From positions 1 through 64,000 of the forward strand of contig NZ_JAMBOM010000008.1 of NCBI RefSeq assembly GCF_023715615.1: a stretch of DNA of 64,000 nucleotides, read 5' to 3'. Both the position numbers and the translations under genes were made by a program. This DNA comes from Sporosarcina aquimarina (GTDB lineage Bacteria > Bacillota > Bacilli > Bacillales_A > Planococcaceae). The notes beneath the pieces are model-generated. The model searched no databases, was not told where the DNA came from, and was given only the letters and a program-made list of their open reading frames with translations. This document shows, one piece after another, positions 60,600 to 64,000 of this stretch (position 1 is the stretch's first letter; the number at the start of each line of letters is the position of its first letter).

Positions 60600-61835
60600 T
60601 TATTCAAGTTCTATTTGTTTCGTTTCTGTGCCTAAAAATAGGACAGCAAGAACCCCTATTAATATAGCACCACAGAAAATCCCAAAAATCAGACCAAATC
60701 CGTAGCCAGCTGTTAGCAAGGTACCGACCAATAAAGGCCCAAAGATCCCACCAATCCGACCGATTCCTGCCGCCATCCCCGTTCCGGTTCCACGGATTGA
60801 CGTTGGATATTGTTCTGGTGAATACGCATAGAGCGCACCCCAAGCACCTAAGTTAAAGAATGATAGCAGCGCACCGAATAATAACAACAGGGCTAACGTG
60901 TCTGCGTTTCCAAATGCAAATGCACTTATCGCTGTCCCTATCAAGTAGGTTGCAAGGACGAACTTGCGGCCTGTCCGCTCAATTAACCATGCCGCTGAGA
61001 AATAACCTGGAAGCTGCGCTAGCGTCATCAGCAAGACGTAGCCGAAGGTTTTGATCATTGCAAACCCCTTCAAGACCATCACACTAGGTAGCCATAAAAA
61101 CATTCCATAATAAGAGAAGACGACTGTAAACCAAACAATCCAAAGCATCAAGGTCCTTTTTCTAAAAGGCTTTGCCCACAAAGCAGTTATTTTTTCCCCA
61201 ACAGATTGCCTCGGTTCTCCGGCTTGTACAAATCTTGGTGAGTCCGGCAAGTTGCGTCTCAAATAGATTGCATAAAATGCAGGCATCGCAGTTAGGACAA
61301 GAGCCGCTCGCCAACCGTACGTCGGAATGACAAAATATGCGATTAAAGCAGCGATAAGCCATCCTGCTGCCCAAAAACTCTCCAACAGGACAACGATTCT
61401 TCCACGCTCCTTCGCTTCCACACTTTCTGAAACTAATGTAGAAGCAACCGGCAGCTCACCGCCGAGTCCTGCTCCAACAAAAAATCTTAGGATTAGAAAT
61501 GTTGCAAGAGTTGTTGTGAGTGCAGATAATCCGCTTGCCACCGAGAATAATACCAGCGTTATCATAAAAACTTGCTTTCTACCGATTCGATCTGCTAATA
61601 GTCCAAACCCAATTGCACCGAACATCATTCCTAATGAGTTGATGCTCCCAACCCATCCAATTGCTGCAGGAGTCAAATTCCACTCCACTGCAATAGCCGC
61701 AATTACAAACGACAGAATTCCTACATCCATTGCATCAAACATCCAGCCAGTTCCTGATATTACGAGTAATTTGTTCCGTGAAATAGTTCGCCTCTTCAGA
61801 GGTTTTGAAGATACGCGTTCCATAGTATTTGCCAT
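60600..61835 (-). CDS. niaP: NiaP-like niacin transporter (MFS, SP family)
   Basis: A 411-residue 12-helix transporter of the sugar-porter type. GTGWMFDAMDVGILSFVI at the N-terminus (Asp in helix 1), DRIGRKQVF between helices 2-3, LPDSPRF and the YSPEQYPTSIRGTGTG motif match NiaP (B. subtilis YceI/NiaP). A TGTCATGACA palindrome typical of NiaR operators between the -10 box and the start supports a role in niacin uptake. GGGGGAG precedes the ATG. Confidence 0.87.
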   Translation of the reverse strand: MANTMERVSSKPLKRRTISRNKLLVISGTGWMFDAMDVGILSFVIAAIAVEWNLTPAAIGWVGSINSLGMMFGAIGFGLLADRIGRKQVFMITLVLFSVASGLSALTTTLATFLILRFFVGAGLGGELPVASTLVSESVEAKERGRIVVLLESFWAAGWLIAALIAYFVIPTYGWRAALVLTAMPAFYAIYLRRNLPDSPRFVQAGEPRQSVGEKITALWAKPFRKRTLMLWIVWFTVVFSYYGMFLWLPSVMVLKGFAMIKTFGYVLLMTLAQLPGYFSAAWLIERTGRKFVLATYLIGTAISAFAFGNADTLALLLLFGALLSFFNLGAWGALYAYSPEQYPTSIRGTGTGMAAGIGRIGGIFGPLLVGTLLTAGYGFGLIFGIFCGAILIGVLAVLFLGTETKQIELE

Positions 61836-61864
61836 TGTCTATGCTCCCCCAATGTCTAAACTTC

Positions 61865-61874
61865 TGTCATGACA
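61865..61874. promoter_or_regulatory. Candidate NiaR operator
   Basis: Perfect 10-bp palindrome TGTCATGACA (within CTGTCATGACACC), immediately downstream of the niaP -10 box. It matches the core of the Firmicute NiaR (YrxA) site as I know it. Confidence 0.65.
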
Positions 61875-61880
61875 CCTGTC

Positions 61881-61909
61881 ATTATACAATCATTTAACAA
61901 AAGGGTAAA
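61881..61909 (-). promoter_or_regulatory. Sigma-A promoter of niaP
   Basis: TTTACC, a 17-nt spacer and perfect TATAAT on the minus strand, about 46 nt before the ATG. Confidence 0.75.
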
Positions 61910-61928
61910 GAATAATTTAGAGTACCTC

Positions 61929-63875
61929 TTAACGGACGGTTAACACTCCATTTTGCAATTTAGCTGTGACTCCGATAAGCGTTTCCGACAAATGATATGA
62001 TTGATCCCCCACGATAAGGACCGTTCCTGCATGTGCGATTCCGATGACAATGGATCCTGCTTCTTTTGTACGGACAATCGTTTGTCCACCACGTTTAGAA
62101 CCACATTCCCGAATGGATACGTGTCGATCTGCAACAAGTTCCCCGCCCCGGCAAACCCCTTCTGCTAAGAGATCCAACTGCGCATGGACTTTACATTGAG
62201 CCAGTCCATTCCCAATGATTTCAATAGTTCCCGCACAATTCAGAGTACTATTCACTGCATACGGCATTCGTAAACGACTTGAAGTTACTGTCTCCTTAGG
62301 AAGATGACTTACTGCCAACTGTTGGGCTTTTGAAATTAGGTCAAGAAACTCCAATCCGTCTTTTACTCCTGGATTCATCGTGTTCACAAATATACTGTAC
62401 AAAATTGTTTGTAACTCATTCCAGTCCGGATCTGTTGCAATCGGTTCTCTACGCTGCGCGAAAGTTTGAAGCTGTTCTTGGAATGATGAGTATTTATCTC
62501 CGAATCCAATACGGAACAGTTTCTTCAGGTCTTGTCCATCTAACGTAGACAGTTCAACCTCACGCAAAGCTCCAATGTCTTGGATGAACGCCCCAAGCTT
62601 GTTGAGAATAGGAAGAAGCGTCTCTAATTCAACAGCGTATTTCGCATCTGCAGATTGTTGTTGTCCCACTTCAATTGTCGACGACGAAACGTGGCCTGCC
62701 ACATGGACAGACTTCCCCGCATACACCTCAGCTTTACTAACTTCGCCACCAATTTCAACGGCTCCTGTTACTTCCAATAGACACCCCTGGCTGACGCTTC
62801 CTTTCACAGTTACATCACCATCGAAATGGATATTTCCGCTAGCAAAATTCACTTCATCCATTTCTAATGAGTCAGCGATATCTATGAAAATCACATTATC
62901 TGTGCGTTCTAAGACAAGATTTCCGGAACAATTTGCAAAGATATGGTTTCCTGTTTTCGTAACATTCTTGCCTAATCGGATTGCTGCAGTTTGCCCATCT
63001 TCTGCCATAATCTCATTACCAAAAACGTCTTCTCCGGATTGTCCAGGAATTGGAGGAAGGACCGCAGCGACAAGTTGACCATCTTGAACGAGTTGCATCG
63101 ATGCTTGCTCCCGGTAATTCACTTTCCCTTCGTCGGCGAGGGTTATTCCATCCACGTCAATTTGGACCTCAACATCTCCATCAAGTCCTGGTTTCGGAAA
63201 AATTCCACGTGCTATAATTGCTTCATAGGGTACAACCGTCTCACAGGCTTCCCACAACACTCGTTTGTCTAATGGCGCGCTAATTCCCAGCTGTGCGCAT
63301 GCTTCCCGAATCATTTGTTGAGAACAATCATTTACAATCTCATGAATCTCTTCCGCTACTACCGTCAAATTATGCTCATACCCTGAATCTTTGACAGTAC
63401 GAGTTACTTTTTTACCTGGAGATACAGTTAACAGTGCGAGCGCTCCTTGCTCCCGTACTGTAATGGATAACTGTGCTCGAGTCAGCTCGTCAATTGTTCG
63501 AATATGTACAATATCTGATTCTGAAATTTTTCTTCTTCCATCTATTTTCTCACCATTCACAATTACTAATACACCCGTCCCCGCTTCAATTGACGGGAGA
63601 ACATTTGCGGATGCTTCATGCACCTCAACTCGTCCGCCTGTAATCCTGACACCTGCTTGTCCAGATTCGCTTATTAGCAAATCTGTAGTAGGTGCGTTGT
63701 ATCGTACTGGAGTCACGGTCACTTCCGCAAATCTGGATGCACCGGTGAATCCACTAGATTCCGCAGTTTTGTTCACATGGATATGTACATCTGACAAGTC
63801 CAGGCATAAGATGTCAAGTGCCGTCTCTACAGCTTGTTCAACCGACTTTCCACGCACCGTAATCGCTTTTCCCAT
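61929..63875 (-). CDS. FapA/DUF342 family protein
   Basis: A 648-residue protein. The N-terminal 60 residues resemble the Jag_N domain (GKAITVRGKSVEQAVETALD), followed by the FapA N-terminal domain and a C-terminal right-handed beta-helix (FASGNIHFDGDVTVKGSVSQG, split: NIHFDGDVTVKGSV), interrupted by a helical insertion at about 430-530. FapA affects MinD-dependent processes or flagella in Gram-negatives; in Bacillales the role is unknown. GGGAG lies 6 nt before ATG 63875; the frame is open 35 codons more. An extended -10 (TGC-TACACT) lies at about 63909-63917. Confidence 0.85.
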   Translation of the reverse strand: MGKAITVRGKSVEQAVETALDILCLDLSDVHIHVNKTAESSGFTGASRFAEVTVTPVRYNAPTTDLLISESGQAGVRITGGRVEVHEASANVLPSIEAGTGVLVIVNGEKIDGRRKISESDIVHIRTIDELTRAQLSITVREQGALALLTVSPGKKVTRTVKDSGYEHNLTVVAEEIHEIVNDCSQQMIREACAQLGISAPLDKRVLWEACETVVPYEAIIARGIFPKPGLDGDVEVQIDVDGITLADEGKVNYREQASMQLVQDGQLVAAVLPPIPGQSGEDVFGNEIMAEDGQTAAIRLGKNVTKTGNHIFANCSGNLVLERTDNVIFIDIADSLEMDEVNFASGNIHFDGDVTVKGSVSQGCLLEVTGAVEIGGEVSKAEVYAGKSVHVAGHVSSSTIEVGQQQSADAKYAVELETLLPILNKLGAFIQDIGALREVELSTLDGQDLKKLFRIGFGDKYSSFQEQLQTFAQRREPIATDPDWNELQTILYSIFVNTMNPGVKDGLEFLDLISKAQQLAVSHLPKETVTSSRLRMPYAVNSTLNCAGTIEIIGNGLAQCKVHAQLDLLAEGVCRGGELVADRHVSIRECGSKRGGQTIVRTKEAGSIVIGIAHAGTVLIVGDQSYHLSETLIGVTAKLQNGVLTVR

Positions 63876-63942
63876 ACCGTCTCCCACTCTCTTCGTTCTA
63901 ATGCTTAAAGTGTAGCATAGCAAAGACTTCTCCGGCAGACAC

Positions 63943-63977
63943 AAAAGACCGATTCCATGGGGGGAATCGGTCTTTTT
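63943..63977. terminator. Terminator at the window edge
   Basis: AAAAGACCGATTCC and its complement with T-runs on both strands. It lies upstream of the FapA-family gene, so it belongs to a gene beyond the right edge. Confidence 0.85.
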
Positions 63978-64000
63978 CATGTAATTATAGTCCTGCTTCG

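Overview
The window reads as part of a Bacillales chromosome, most likely Planococcaceae (Sporosarcina-like). Evidence: the gene order ydcK-tex-rsbX-sigB-rsbWVUTSR-ndoA/endoAI-alr-ydcC-acpS-ydcA-ydbTS-cshA-murF-ddl matches the Bacillus subtilis ydb/ydc/rsb neighbourhood, together with AT-leaning composition, strong GGAGG ribosome binding sites and frequent TTG starts. Almost everything is chromosomal core or near-core; I see no prophage, insertion sequence, CRISPR array or integrase.

Layout. 1-1250: the 5' end of a 16S rRNA gene preceded on the same (minus) strand by six tRNAs (Glu, Gln, Lys, Leu, Arg, Gly), with one strong promoter ahead of the cluster and another inside it. 1276-9600: sprT-like ydcK, tex, the complete sigma-B operon with stressosome and switch genes, and the EndoA/EndoAI toxin-antitoxin pair. 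9756-20944: cell-wall and lipid genes (alr, acpS, murF, ddl), a rhomboid protease, the YdbS/YdbT pair, DEAD-box helicase cshA and an esterase. 21159-23618: two tandem RodA/FtsW-type polymerases. 23600-24600: a gene-poor stretch with a 46-residue ORF and an apparently frameshifted ORF. 24601-34028: cardiolipin synthase, VanY-type carboxypeptidase, a transporter, YidC, small stress and membrane proteins, acetyltransferases and CvfB. 34066-38406: MntR and a CadC/CadA metal-efflux operon. 38896-47591: a penicillin-acylase family hydrolase and the seven-gene Mrp Na+/H+ antiporter operon. 47947-63977: an orphan KdpD-type USP protein, murB, a Rieske oxidoreductase, pyrophosphatase ppaC, the NsrR/flavohemoglobin pair, a YkvI-type permease, DNA-repair enzymes, a BmrA-like exporter, a NiaP-like transporter and a FapA-family protein.

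Regulatory logic visible in the sequence. Three sites match the sigma-B consensus (GTTT-N13/14-GGGTA): inside the sigB operon before rsbV, before a YtxH-like gene, and before a 51-residue Lmo0937-like membrane protein. The CadC-type repressor, NsrR and niacin-transporter genes each carry a plausible operator. The Mrp operon starts with a leader of about 260 nt that folds on paper into a closed multi-helix domain followed by a terminator-like hairpin and U-tract. I regard this as the best candidate in the window for an undescribed cis-regulatory RNA.

The other unexplained feature is a set of intergenic tandem-repeat arrays with a strict 20- or 21-bp period (two DNA helical turns): three 20-bp arrays sharing an ATGAGCAC/ATGATCAC core, one 21-bp array with a TTGAGCGGATT core, and one short degenerate array. 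One 20-bp array runs into the mrpG stop codon.

Starts were chosen from Shine-Dalgarno spacing, so many CDS entries are shorter than the longest open frame. All family assignments come from reading the sequences, not from database searches.
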